Origin: Tretioscincus oriximinensis
Lineage: Eukaryota; Chordata; Lepidosauria; Squamata; Gymnophthalmidae
Reading direction: 5' to 3'
Length of the DNA stretch: 64,000 nucleotides
Assembly (NCBI GenBank): GCA_022410635.1
Contig: JAJVDF010000045.1
Coordinates: 927,400-991,399, forward strand
Positions 33,799 through 46,879 of the stretch are shown one piece after another (position 1 is the stretch's first letter; each line of letters opens with the position of its first letter). The position numbers were made by a program, and so were the translations under genes. The notes below the pieces were generated by a model that searched no databases, was not told the origin of the DNA, and saw only the letters and a list, made by a program, of their open reading frames with translations.

Positions 33799-34202
33799 GG
33801 GTCCCCTCCATACTATGGGGTAAAACCCGAAATGGGGTTTAATCCTGAAATAACCTAATTGCTCCTCCATTCATATTTCCTTCCCAAATTCACAGAGAGT
33901 TGACAAGAGGAAGGCTGGAGGGACAAGGGAACCAGTACTGTTCGTGTCAGCCAGCTGTGATCCGGGAGTNCTGGCTGGCTTGTTGTGGTACTAAAAGTCC
34001 CACAATGGCATTCCACACACCTATGGAAGCATCAGCCATTTCGGGCTATTGCTGGAAAACATCAGTGATCTATTATTTGGCAACAAAAGAGCTTTTTCCC
34101 AGATGGACTCTGNGNGGACAGCAAAAGTTCCATTGTCTTGTGTGGCAGAGGCATTATGATGATCCTACCAACTCAGTAAGACAACCTTGTATGGAAGTGG
34201 TC
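33799..34202. repeat. Unnamed interspersed repeat (MITE-like), copy 1
   Basis: The ends resemble inverted repeats: GTCCCCTCCATACTA on the left and, as complement of the right, GACCACTTCCATACAA. Internal strings recur in order in the 53.94-54.32 kb copy: CAGCTGTGATC, then TGGCTG, then CAGCCATT, then ATCAG and GAGCTTTTT, then GGMAGCATYATGAWGAYCYTAC-like sequence. An open frame (33900-34307) passes through without recognisable homology and contains three N bases. No convincing target duplication is seen. Confidence 0.4.
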
Positions 34203-37200
34203 ATAGTATTGAAATTAATCCCACAGAACCTCTATTTTCTGAGCCATCATTTTTCATCATTTGAAGAAAATTTTAGGAACTTCAGATCGATGGGAAATAT
34301 TTCATAGCAAGGAAAGATAAAGAGAAATGCATGCCTTATTGTAATTGTGAAATTCCAAAATATACCAAGCCCAACCTTAGCATCTTGATAAATCACAGTT
34401 AAAACTTTCCCCTTTAAGCAGTCACAGGATTGAATGTGTCATCCTCATATGTTTTGCTTTTACTGTGAATACAAACTGCATGCTTCCCTTTTTCAAGGAA
34501 CTCATGGAAACNTTTTCAGCTCACAATCATCCTTCGTAAAATAGGGAATGACATGGGAATGAATGGCTTCCTTAAGATTGCTAAGTCACTGTAAAGCTCT
34601 TTGGAAGGTTTGAACATTAAATACCATAGCCACTACCATCTTATTCAACTTGAATTCTCATGTACTTCTTTATAAATAAATAAATNATTGATGACAAGAT
34701 AGGGTAAACTGACACACTTCTATGGCTTCTGTTCTGTACAGCCAGTAAAAGTCAACCCTACTGAATCTCATGGGAAGTGCACCTGGGTGAATAGGGATGT
34801 TTTTATGGTTCTGAATCCAAATAAAATGGAATAAGTAAGCAACATGTGTTGCTTTTGTGTGAGTACAGTAGAAGGATCCAATCAGCAATTCACTGGTAGC
34901 ATTCAAAGAAACCAGACTTCAAATACTAATGGTAAATTATAAGTTACCACTCTCCTTCAACTTGTTTGAAAGTGGATGGCTGATGNCATGTGGAATGCAA
35001 ATTAGAGCTTTTAACAGGGCAGAAGTGCCAGAAATGCAGGAAAAACTCTTCTTTTATAGCAGCAAACTATATACCATGGATTCCTTTACCATTCAATCTA
35101 TTCCTAAAAATATTGGATTTTGATCAGGCCCTCTGTATATAAAACTAGGGAGAGTGTATAGGGTCCTCCAATATATGGCAGTCATGGGGATGCCTCCTAC
35201 CAGGTTCAGACTACCNTGGCAAGTCAAGATGCATACACGCCAGCTTGATCTAGTCACTTAGATGCAGGAATTCATTCAAGCATGCTTCACCCTACTTGAA
35301 AAACATTCAGATTTGCATTACCTGAGTAAATTTGGGGACTGTTAATAGTGGAGATTGACAGACATTTGTGACTACTAAGTGCAACATGTATGCATAATTC
35401 TCCCTAGTTGATACATCAAAAGCAACTGAAAAGCTTAGACTAGAGTCAGACACATACTTATAATCCAACCTCAGTCCTGCAGAACTGGACTAAACCAAGG
35501 GGAGAAGGGTTTTTCCTGTTTTAGTACAGTTCCCCAGGAAAGAAGTTGGATCAAAATATATGTTTAACTCTGACCTTAGGTTCTGATTGTGCAGATTTAG
35601 TAATCCAGTTTGGGACCCTAAAATAGATAACTAAACTTAAGTAAGCAGGACTGAACAGACACCAAATCTATCCATTTGCAATAAAGTGGATTAAGATTGG
35701 TAAATGCAAATCACGCCTCTCTTAAATTACTTCACTCNGTATTGATAGAAAAACAAATCAGTGGCCATTTCTTTGACTTTTGTATAACTGAAGATGTTGC
35801 TTATTGCTTTTAGCAAATTGTTACATTCAGTGCACTTCCTGCTTTTGATTTGAGTGCAAACTCTGTTGCCTGCAAACTCAAACTCCTGGTCTATCTTTAG
35901 AATGATCCCTGGAGCCCTTTGGAGTGCAAGGGCAAGAAGAATCTAAGACCAAATGCTTCTTTCTGGCCCAGTTCACCGTAACTACTGATGTCATTTACAA
36001 GGATAAACCCTTAAAACCACACCACACTAGGCAAAAGAAGAACACTGGAGCAATTCCCCTTGGACAGCAGAGATCGGTGTTCAACTTATTGCAAATCTGT
36101 GTAACTCATTTTCTCTTTTGTTATACTTTAAAAAAAATCCATGAAGTTTGGCTGAGTGCAAACAATAAGCTTTTATTGTTGCTGCCCTTCTTCATAAATG
36201 TGTAGCCTTTGGGGACCATCAGAAGAGCTTTAGTACAACAAATTAAAAGTCTCTAAACTTTCTGTGGGTCTCCTTGGACTTTTGTAGACCTGCAAATATC
36301 AAGCAGTAATCAATATAATGCTGCCCTAATACCTGAAAGCAACATAGTGATTCCTGGGAAAGAAACTGCAGCAATACCAGCTATGCAATTGTTAGATAGT
36401 CAAAGTCAGAAGGAATTACAGCCAGTTAGCTAGTAGAGTGAAGGTGTGCAGTAAAGCTGTGATTACAAACTCAGGGGCAATGGAAACCATCAGAGGATTG
36501 AAAACATTTTCAAAGGAAAACTGGCAAGTGCAGTTTCTTTCAGCATGCACTCTTAATGCTTTTGAGCCTTTGTTAAACACTTTTCATTTCTAATGTGCTA
36601 CATGCAGCTTGAATTTTCTAGAGATTCTCTGGAGACTTGTTTATCCTCTTTTGCATTTTTTTCTTACCCCTTTTATTTGTTCATTAGATGCCTAATGCAT
36701 TTTTGAATCTAACTAAGGTGTGTGCACCAAAATATGCTCTATGATCTTTCTTTCTCTTTCCCTACCCACTTGCTAATTTCTTGGGGTTTTTTAGCTTGCA
36801 CATAATCACACCACAGTATAGCACTTTAGTTCATCCCTGAAGTATGGTCACTTCATTTTCCTCAAATGTGCCATTTTTGCCTTAATTTTCCAAGAAAGTG
36901 CTGGAAAAGATAGCTTTGTGAAGTTCTAGGAGAGCACAGCATAGACTGACTGAAAGCAAAGTTGTTACACAGTATTATATATATTCTACTAAAAGTATTT
37001 TAATACATTACATACTTTGCCCTACAAAAATAAGCATTTGACCTAATGTGGTTTTATTCTATTACAAATGCATATGGAAAACTTGGCTTAATCCATATGT
37101 TCGCTTGGACAGATTCTGTACCAGATTTCTTGGTGTTAATGCAGAGGTAAGGGTTGGCCTAAGTTTCTTAGTCCAGGTCAATATTAGAGTGATGAACAAT

Positions 37201-38776
37201 GGCATCGCATATCTGCTCTGCTATATACCTATCTCCTCTTGTATGTCAAAAGCAATAATCACCTCTGTGATAAAGAACAATAAGACAAGTTATTGCATAA
37301 ATCCAATACAACTTGGTATCAGAAATAGATATTCTCTTAATATAGCTGTATTCCCACTGGGGGAAGGGAGAAAAGGTTGGAAGAAAAGCGAAGTGAATTC
37401 ATCTTTCCCCAGTGACATTTCAATCACCCCCTTTGTACTGAAAGCATGGTTAAAGTACCATGCCACCAGTTCAAAGAACCTCATTGGCTGCATACTCCAA
37501 ATGGTCAGCTGGGTTTGGGATCATCCTGGTGCACCTAACCCTTTGCCACCCTCCTCCTTTGGCACTTCCCTGAGGTACAGAGGACTCCACAGAGGTGCAG
37601 CAGAAGGATCGTGAGTGAGCAGAGGGAGAGGCTTAGTGATTCAATAGGGCACTCCTCTCAGGACCTCCCACTGCTGGCCATTGGACAGAGGGAGGTTTCC
37701 ACTCCCACTCTGTTTCCAAATATGTCCCAATTTGCAGTGGAGTGCTATGATAATGGGATTTCACTGCATTGAAACCAAAGTAAGTGCTGAATAAATGCAA
37801 ATTCTGTTTCTCAACATTTACTGCAGTTCCTTTAGAGAAATCCCCTCAAACCTCATACCACCACCAGAACTCCATGTGACCACTCTGTTTTCCATTTGAA
37901 TTATAAGGAAAAAAGTCAGGCCAGCACTAGGTGACCCCATTTAACCACTGTTTTATTTTTCTCCTAATGAGAAGGGGACCCATTTCTAATTTTCAGGAAG
38001 AGATCTGCTGTCTTTTTCATTTGAGAATTTACTTCTGTTTCTTTCCTTTTTTACTCATTTAAGAAAGTCTTCTTATATCTCCTTGCTGTTCTCTGGAAAT
38101 CACTGCCCAGTTCGTTTGGGTTTCTCGTTGCCTTTTGTCTGTTATTTGAAAAGCCTCACCAGACATTCATTTTTCTTTTTGCTGTTCCTTTTAATAGGAT
38201 ATTCGTATTAGAAACCACTTAATAGGATGTTCCCATTAGAAATCTTTATCCATAGTTGCTCAAGTATTCTGTTCTTGTATTGATTTTATGGCCTAAAGAC
38301 ACTATCAATAGTTTCTTCTACTTTCTTTTAACATATATTGCCTATGTACATACATAAAATAGTGCAAGCAATTTGTGCATGGAATACCATGTCATGGAAT
38401 TGTTCTGGGTTCAGTTGAAGTTGCCTTGAATAGTGCGTGTGAAAAGCCAGAAGCTACTCAGCCTAGATAAGATACCAATTCATACCTGCTCCTCAGGCAA
38501 CACTAATGCTCATGCACCAGAATGGACATGGAAAGGTCAACTGTCTTAGGCAAGTTGTTGTTGTTCAATATTACTGTCATTGTCATCATCTGCATTTGTA
38601 AATTATTCTTCATCCTGTGGTCCCAGAATAGTTTACATAACAAAATACAGCTATTATATACCACACTACCTGGCATATGTCAACAGCTATGAACTTGAAG
38701 CAACCTTAAAAATACTATCTGGAAACAAGAAATATAATTTGTATGCCAGTCACACCAAATGGATTACATATTTAAG
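34203..38776. other. Mostly unannotated DNA
   Basis: No gene or major transposon is recognised. It contains the 79-base duplicate at 35166-35244 and the longest non-transposon open frame of the window (37048-37614, 188 codons), which has no recognisable domain, no supporting codon pattern I can see, and a length compatible with chance. Confidence 0.4.
35166..35244 (+). repeat. Isolated copy of the 78-base segment at 29698-29775
   Basis: CTCCAATATATGGCAGTC through GCATACACGCCAGC in the same orientation, with none of the flanking GC-rich element around it. Confidence 0.9.
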
Positions 38777-38815
38777 GCTGCATTCAGACATCACTTACTT
38801 ATTCCACTATTTCTA
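38777..38815 (+). mobile_element. MITE end fragment
   Basis: GGCTGCATTCAGACATCACT followed by TACTTATTCCAC matches the end and subterminal part of the palindromic family at 4551-4690 and 40290-40416. Confidence 0.5.
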
Positions 38816-40289
38816 ACAAGAGTGTCAGGTAGTATCCAATAGGGTAAAAAGAAAGCTTTCATAGACAAACCTATAGTTAGACTAACGTGTGTTGCAATCG
38901 ACATTACAACACGCAGAGAGACATTAGGAAGTTTTTCTTGTACCCTAAAGACAGGCCATGAGTCACCCGCCTAGTGCCTCCTGATCTGACTCTGGGGTCC
39001 CTTTTTATTGGTATCAGAAGGCTCTTGCGTAGTCAGAGGGCAGAAGGAGGGCAGCAAGAAAGATTGTGACATCACAGTCTGATCTTGCGCAATCCCTGGT
39101 CTGCCTTTGCATGGAACAATAGATGCCAACTGGATTGGGCCAGAATCTTAATCCCCTACATCCTGGAGAAGCTTGGGCATGCCTAGGCCTGTCCAGTGGG
39201 ATGCCACAGGAAAGCCTGGTTACCCATTAACCCAGGAAGGAAACGATTAGGGGGGGTGAGGGTGGAATTCTATGTACCTTTGTTTTAATTCAGGCCTTAC
39301 CAGCAATATTTCCCCTGAATTTGTGGCATTACCTTTTCTCCAGAATATGTAATGATATTTCTGGGAAACCTGTACAAATATTTCCTACAAATGTGGCTAC
39401 TTCTTTGATTTATTCCACCACAAGGTGAAAGGCCACTTAGGCAGTAGTCCTAAATGTTTCTCCTTCCTTCCTTTCTCTGTCTCTCTTCTTCTCTCTTTAT
39501 TGTCCTCTTAATCCATTCTGTGAGCCCTTTATTTTCTCTCTCTCTCAGTCATTGGACAAAGATGTTATGCCACCTCTACCTGACATCAGCTTTGTCAGTG
39601 GCAAAAGGTGAAAGCATGGATGGTAGGCAAAGCTTTGTCAGATATCTGAAATGCTCAGCTATCTTTCCCCCATGCCATTCCTGCTCCTTGTGTCATATCC
39701 CTCCTTCCCTCCCTTTCTCCAATCTACCTCCCTCCCTCCTTNCATTTTCCTTCCTACATTCTTTCCATCTTCCCTCCCCCACAATGCTTACCATCCCCAG
39801 TGCCAGAAAATGAAATAGTAGTAAAGGTGATATGCCGGATATGCAGGGAGATGACGTACCAGCTGTTAAGTCATCCGGTCGTTTTCTCCATCTGTTGGCC
39901 TCCTAAATCACACACTGTGGTGTTTGAAACCATGTTCATGGGGCCTATCTGGAACCACAGGCACCACTATCATTTTCTCCTTCTAATCCTCTCTCCTAGG
40001 TCGTTGCTAAAAGAAATTTGATTGGCTGATTCTAGACTGTCCAGCACAGACCATCTAATCATATTGTTTTAACGTGAAATTAGAGTTATCAGATATAATC
40101 CAGAATATAAATGTTCATCTTTAATGTGACTAGAAGAGAGGATTTCTCACTAGGTGCAGCTTCTAATGTCTGCAGCACCTGATGTGTGCATGTCCATTTG
40201 TGTGCGAGTCGCTTTTTTATATCCATTGATGATATAAACTTTTATCCCGGAATTTATCTGGTAATCCTAGGTGGAATGTTCATTGCGAT
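38816..40289. other. Intergenic DNA, pyrimidine-rich at 39440-39790
   Basis: TTCC/CTCT-rich stretches at 39455-39560 and 39690-39780. No gene is recognised. Confidence 0.45.
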
Positions 40290-40416
40290 ATTACTGGTTG
40301 GGTTTATTATTTATATAAAGATACAGATCTTTGGATATTCCAGAATAAAGTACTGGCTTTGACAGCTTTATTCGAGAATAGCTAAATAGAGCAGTAAATG
40401 ATGTCTGGGGGCAGCC
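40290..40416. mobile_element. Palindromic MITE-like element, second copy
   Basis: The core TTGGATATTCCAGAATAAAG at 40331-40350 is mirrored by GCTTTATTCGAGAATAGCTAAA at 40365-40386, and the right end is the complement of GGCTGCCCCCAGACATCATT. It shares both the core and the terminal GACATCA motif with the copy at 4551-4690. The left boundary is uncertain. Confidence 0.5.
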
Positions 40417-40689
40417 TAATAAGCAAGCCTGCTTTCCAGCATAATAAGTGCGTACAGTATGTGAAACTAAAATGAACGGAGCAGACATTTTAGTTTTGTA
40501 CGTCTACTACAAGAGCTAGAGACCAAAAAAGTCAACAGGACTTTACTATAAAAATAATGAGAAACAAAGTAAAACATTTTGACCGGTCCTAAATTGAGAT
40601 TTTTTTTCAAGTTAGCCGGTGACACTATTATAGCTGGTTGTGCACTATCATTTTAGGTGCTTTCAAAAAAGCAGCCATGTTAGTTTTCA

Positions 40690-40772
40690 TTTGGAATAAC
40701 TAGCAAGAGCCTGTAGCACCTTAGAGCTAACAAGAAAGAGGTAGGCAGTATGGGCTTTTTATAGACAAGTCT
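40690..40772 (-). repeat. Short dispersed repeat, minus strand
   Basis: Complement of GACTTGTCTATAAAAAGCCC, TTGTTAGCTCTAAGGTGCTA, then CTTGCTAG. Matches the family at 30770-30889. Confidence 0.5.
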
Positions 40773-42599
40773 GTTTTTTTAGGTATTAAGAAGTAAACTT
40801 GACTACAAGCTTTCCTTTTTCTTTAAATCTTTACAAGAGCTCCTTGCTAGAGCATTTTGGTTCTGCACATTTTGAAGATGTGAAATCTAGATTCACCCAA
40901 AGTTCTAAGGAGAGTATTCTATAACTTTAAAATTAAAACTGGAACTGAGTGATGTCCTTTGTAAGCCTTTAGCATTCAAAGCTGCATTTGGTTGTGTTTT
41001 TTTTTTTAATGTGATCATTTGGTTAGACCGTTTTGATAGCAACTTTATCTGTTCAATAATGTCTAGTTTTACCATGAAGTGAAGCTCTGCTTTTATTTCA
41101 TTTCTCGGTGCTACTAATGGGCTTTTATCTGATGCATTTATTTTTGGCAGAACATTAGCCTCTTTTCCCCACTCTTTATCAATGTGATTACTGTAAACCT
41201 AATGAGTCCCAGTTCTTTAAACAGCTAATCAAATCATTTTAAAATACCTTCTGTGTTTTGTTTATAAAGCAAACCATGCACCTGTTTGAATTTGCAGTCT
41301 GCTGCTCAACCAACCCAAGAGGTTTCTCTTCCCAACTCTTTTTGTGCCTGCACATTTAATACATTTACAAAGTCTCTTTCTCAGGATTGTATCTCTTCAA
41401 CGTAGTTGATAATAAGGGCTGGTTTTCATATTGCTTTCCAGTGTGGGAAATCAGCATTTCCCCTAACATTGCTGTATGGTGAAAATTGCTTCTGAATAAG
41501 GACTTGTCTTTAGTGTGCAAAACCCTCAAAGAGGCCTAAAGATGGGGCAGAGGGCATGGGTGGGAGGAGGGAGGGAAATATCATAAGTAGCACTGGTAAA
41601 AGTGATACAGTGTATAATTCAAAATATATTCCTCCTTCCATTAATGCAGAAAGGGGAAAAGGTTTAGCTGGAAGTCTGCTTTGGTGTTAGCAAAGGGTAT
41701 AAACAGTAAGGTTCTTTTAAATCCATGCATTAAGGAAAAAGGAACAAACAACTTAGTACCTACTTTATTTTGCCATAGAGCTTCCTAACCTCACTTTAAA
41801 CCAGGCAACACCTACTCAGAATACAAATGTCACCCACAGATGGGCCACTTGGTGGAAACTTCATATTTTCATTTATGCCGGTTCTTTACAACTTGACCTA
41901 AAGAAAGAGATATCTTCAGAGTGTGATCTTCATGAAGATGCTGAACAGAAGTTTGGAATTTCCTATACCTGGATTTGGGGATCCTCCATTGGGTCTTCCA
42001 GGATCCTTTCCTGTCCCTCTCCCCATCCCTATTCTTTTCCCCATCCCTCCTTCTTCCCCTTTTCTATCCCTCCCTCCCACATTTACCTTGAGGAGCTCCC
42101 AGGGTGGTGAGGAAGCCAGCCACAACCTATGCAAACCAGACAATGCCTTGGGGGGGGGGGGAGGCCTTTCTGCTCCCATGACATCATGTGATGCTTTCCT
42201 AGCACAGGTTCAAATGTCACTGAAATACACCATTGCTTGAAACATCCCGTGTGACATCACAGGATTTCCATAGTAAGCTCATGAGGCATTGCCTGTACAG
42301 GATGTGACACACACAGGCCTGGATTCTTTGCCACTTTGTCAACCATTGCTAGCTGTCAGGCTGCGTAAAGGAAAGGGGTTGGGGGATGAAAGAAGGGAGA
42401 GCTGTAGCAGGAGAGGCAGCTTGAAAGAGAGGCAGTAAGAGGGAGAGGATGGGGTGGGGGAAGACAGCAGGAAGGGAAGGGATGGCAGCTGACCACAGCC
42501 ATTTCGTAGTGGCCTGGGACAGAGGTTATGTTTTAAAAAGTGCAGGCTTTTAATGGCATTAAAAGTCCATGATTTTTAAATGGGGCATGCATTTGAGAG
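40773..42599. other. Unannotated DNA; candidate conserved block 41090-41330; G12 run
   Basis: No gene is recognised. 41090-41330 is repeat-free AT-rich DNA of regulatory style (suggestive only). A run of 12 G lies at 42150-42161, and G/A-rich and C/T-rich stretches occur at 42000-42080 and 42365-42480. Confidence 0.35.
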
Positions 42600-42800
42600 C
42601 GGCCATGGACGCTGAGGTGCATTAGTCACCATTGCTGTATGCACTCAGAAAATGTTTGAAGACGCACCTCTCTCGTCCCTGAAAAAACTGCTCTCCCATC
42701 CCTACTTTTAGAAATTGGTTTTATCTTAATCTGGTTTTTATTGTTAACTGCCCTGAGACCTTCAGGTATAGGGTAGTATAGAAATCTAAATAAATAAATG
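42600..42800 (+). mobile_element. L2-type LINE 3' UTR
   Basis: AAAATGTTTGAAGACGCACC, GAAAAAACTGCTCTCCCATC, CTGCCCTGAGACCTTCAGGT and ATAGAAATCTAAATAAATAA follow in order. It is parallel to the complement of 58585-58760 (AAAATGCTTGAATATGCACC, then AAAAACTGCTCTTC). Confidence 0.75.
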
Positions 42801-44794
42801 TTTTGGCATAGATGGGGATTGGCCTAGGCAGGATGGAGGCCATAGTTTGGACAGTTGACTACTCGGGTGGGGTCCCAGGATCTCATCTGGGATCTGCTCT
42901 AGGCTGTACTAGCATGTGGACGGTGGGTCCTCTTCCAGGATGTAATCCAGATTTTAAAGACCAATGCAGAATGATTCATACACTTACCACATTTCAAAAA
43001 CAAATCTTGATTTTTCCCTTCCTTTTTCTTTCACTCCTGCAATCTTTTTTCCTTTTTAAACCTTCTAATAACTAATTTCATTTACATATATTTATATTAA
43101 TTTATGCAAATAAGCAACAGTCTCCTTTTCAGTCTTTTCTGTGAACTGGTAATCTTTCAGTATATATTGTGTAATGACTTTGGGACCAGACACTAGCAGT
43201 GCATTTGAAAGAAAGGTGACTTCCTAAAAGAAAACAAATCTCAAAAAGAAAGTTTAAGGTGAATTTTGCATCGGTGAAGCAGACGTGGCAGAAGCAGGCT
43301 TTTCCTTCAACTTTCAAGGACTGATTTACAGAAGCCCGGTATAACATATTCCTTCCAGCAGAGGACAGCATTTTATAAAAACACAGGTCACATCTTTCCC
43401 CATATGGTTTCAATCTGTTTTCTAAAGCACAAAAAAAAAGGTTCAGGGAAAATCATCCCCTTCCTAAAAGATAATTTTGCCGTAAACACAGAGGTGGCTT
43501 TGTAGAGAATAAAGGTAATATTATAGTATGTGTGCAACATCTGTGAATATTTTGAAGTGGGAAAAGTGAGGCTTATAATGCAGTTTGGGTGTTCTTTTAT
43601 GGGTTTACATAGACCCCTGAAATATTTTATTTGAAAGTGTAAAATTCCTCAATAAATTTATTTGTTATTGATTGTGTTGAGGAGAAGAAATTATGTTTAA
43701 GTTACTTTTAGCTTTTCTGGGAATTGGCTAATTTTCAAACTGATTTCTAACATTTGATGTAGATTGCCAAATTAGTCTTAAGGCAGTTTTTTTAGTCCAT
43801 GAACTTCTTTTCTACCTCCTTCTCTCCCTTCCTCCCTCTTTCCTTCCTTCCTCTTATTAAGCCAGGAAGTATGATTTCCCCCATACACACACACAGCACA
43901 TTTGGTAATAAAATTGCTGCCACAGAGAAACGGTTGTATTTATATTCTTTGATTTTGAAATCTCTGACACAAAATAACAGCAAAGCACATTCTAGGTGCC
44001 CTCCAGTTAACTGTTCAATTGAAAAATGACCTTCATAAGCAAGTCCCCTGCCTTTTAATAGATATCCAGGACTTGCAACTTTAACCTACAGTTGNAAAAG
44101 TGGATTTAGTCTAGTAAACTATCAGAAATTGCATGAGCACCCCATGGAGTGAAGATATTTATAGATATCTTAACAGGAGGACAGATAACTGAATAATTTT
44201 GGTCTCCATTCTGCAATAGCCCAGGGCTTTTCGACTGGCTTCTTTCATGTTCCGTATTCTCATGCATGGTATTTCAGGCACAATTCACTGTAGGCTGTCC
44301 ATGTGCTATGCTCAGTGTAATCAATAGGAACTACATTAAAGCAGTGCTTGGTGGATTGTGGCCTTTGTCACTAAAAGGTAATGGCTTATCTGCTTTTATA
44401 CCAAGTACTGCTCTACTGTAATCTGGAGTCTTACAAACCAGACATCACCGAACCTGTTCTTCTTTCGGTTGCTATGAATTACACAGTTTGGAGTGCTGAC
44501 ACTGATGTTACCTGTCACATTTTGGCAGTTACATTTCACATAGCTTTTCATAATTGTGAGAATCAGTAATGGCTACTGTGCAAGAGTGAGAGTGAGGAAT
44601 TCACTAGGAATTCATCTGTTACTATTAAAAGTCACAGAAATGTGGTTTAAGAAGACTGGATACCTTATACATTAAAGTTTCTTTCCCCATAATTTTCTAT
44701 TACANAAAGGGTGAAGACATTCCAGTTAGAGCTTCCCCCTACATTCACATGTTGGCCATTTACATGTACATCTAAAAAAGTATACTTGTCTGTG
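42801..44794. other. Intergenic DNA, nothing recognised
   Basis: Pyrimidine-rich TCCTTCC units occur at 43808-43855. No gene is recognised. Confidence 0.45.
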
Positions 44795-44856
44795 ACAGCT
44801 CATGCCACTTAGCTTTCTTTTGCTAGTCTCTAAAGTGCTAGAAGCCCCCTTAGCTA
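44795..44856 (+). repeat. Short dispersed repeat fragment
   Basis: ACAGCTCATGCCACTTAGCT then GCTAGTCTCTAAAGTGCTAG matches the family at 30770 and 53610 at low identity. Confidence 0.4.
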
Positions 44857-46716
44857 GAATGTTGGCTATTGTTTGTGTCTAGCAGACCATATTGACATTA
44901 ATCAAAAGATATGCTATGTCATCTTGGGTTAAGTATGCAATGTAACTAAGCATTCCTTATTGTATTTGTAAATATTTTCCAGGCATTTGGGAGTTACTTC
45001 TAACTTTCCACTTTAATTTCTTTTAGTAGAATTTCCCCCCATTAGGAGGGAAGTTTTATTTATGGAATGTTAGGGTCTTCATGTTAGATTTTACAGATAA
45101 CATATAATATGTTTGTGGATAACATATTCATAGTCATGTGTTGTACTATATCCTAAGGCTTGCATAGGATCAAGTCCAGAGTCATCTTTCTCCTGGTTGG
45201 TTTTCAACCCATCTACTCTATGAAACAATAATTTAGTATATCTAGGAATTCAAGTTCACCCAGTCTCTAATAAAATCCTCCATTTCATTTTGGTTCCAAA
45301 TGCCAATTTTCATTAGTGATAGTGATAGTCCTTAATATTAGACTTGTTTCCTGGCCTGATGTTCTTACCCACAATTCTTCTGTGGATCAGTTAACATTCC
45401 TGAGGGGCTTAAATGTTCTCTAATGGTGACAACTCATTAGCTCACATGTCAAACACATGGGTACTGACTGAGAAGATTACCTCTTTTGAACATAGTACAT
45501 GGAGGTGACCCTTACTGTAGCTAAGGCAAATGGACGATAAGAATTAGGTTCCAACATGGTTAGCTGCTTGAAAACATGTTGCCCACAGGAAATAGAACCA
45601 GAATAAAATTCTCCATAAATCTCAGGTTGTCTTTGCAGACCTCTCTCTCCACTCCCCAAAGGTTTTTCACTGATAATCTTGGATCAGGTCCTAATTTCTG
45701 ATGTCAAAAGATTTGTACTTTATATCTTACAAATGAAGTAGGAAACAGTTGCTTTTCAAGCAACTTGCGAATCTATCGTACACCCTTCTCCATTCTTATC
45801 ACATTCAGCCTACTCGTTAAAATTGGTCTCAAATATTTTTCTAACTTCAGTCAGAGCTAAACTGTCAAATGTTATGAGAACTCTTAGCAATCATTGGTAT
45901 TAGAGATGTAATATTTTCAGCACCTCTCTTTTGAAGGTGGGAATTGTCAGCATTCATTTTGCTAAATTTCTCGATCAAGGTATGAATCTTTTCCCAGTGA
46001 AAATAGGTTCTTGCTCAGAGTGCCTTTTTGATCTCAAAGTAACCTTCCTTGTGTTGAAATGTGGACGGTGAACTTCATGGCAAGACTCTCAGAGAATTAT
46101 AAGATCGCTTTAAAGATGCACTAACCCTTTTCAAGGACAAAATTAAGCTTTAGACTAACCACCTAACGAGAATGCTTTTCTTTCCACTAGAACTCTTTGT
46201 GTGCCAAACACACACACACACAAGAAATGTAATAAATTTTGACTGGGTGAATTAAAAACACAATGTGCAGTCCATGGTTGTTCTTGTTAAATGGCCTTTT
46301 TACTCCCAGTGAACAGTCTTGAGTTTGTGTGAATTGGTTTTTGAGTGTGAAGATAGATATGAACATGGAAGGCTGACAAAAGACAATTATCACCAGAAAT
46401 GGCATCTCAGCTTCACTCTCCTATCTCTGCATTTATCACAGTCAAGAAAATGCTGGGCAGTCGCAAATGAATACAAACATGATATGGAGTCTGGTACTGT
46501 CCTTACTCTCATTTTGTAGCTTAAATCCCCATCATTCATTAGAAATAATTTGAAAACTGGGAACAGAAGTTGAAATATTTTAGCAGTTCCTCTAACATGA
46601 GGTAGAGAAGCTTATTGTTTCTAAATGGAACTTTTTTAAAAAACTGGAATCTGCTTCAACGTTGAGGTAAAATGTCAGGGTTATTTACACATAAACCTAT
46701 TATCAGGTAAACTGCA
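44857..46716. other. Intergenic DNA with (CA)n at 46206-46222
   Basis: No gene or transposon is recognised apart from a short CA run. Confidence 0.45.
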
Positions 46717-46718
46717 GA

Positions 46719-46805
<87 letters not shown>

Positions 46806-46829
46806 GAATAAGAATAAGAATAAGAATAA

Positions 46830-46867
<38 letters not shown>

Positions 46868-46879
46868 CGATGATGATAA
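46717..46879. repeat. Compound microsatellite (AAT)n-(AATAAG)n-(GAT)n
   Basis: About 28 AAT triplets at 46719-46804, four to five AATAAG units to about 46830, then about 16 ATG triplets to 46878 with one ACG interruption. The minus-strand poly-Ser/poly-Leu frame across it is an artefact. Confidence 0.95.

Noticed and set aside
37048..37614. 188-codon open frame, the longest not explained by a transposon
   Set aside because: No domain, signal or repeat recognised; a frame of this length is expected about once by chance in 64 kb of six-frame sequence.
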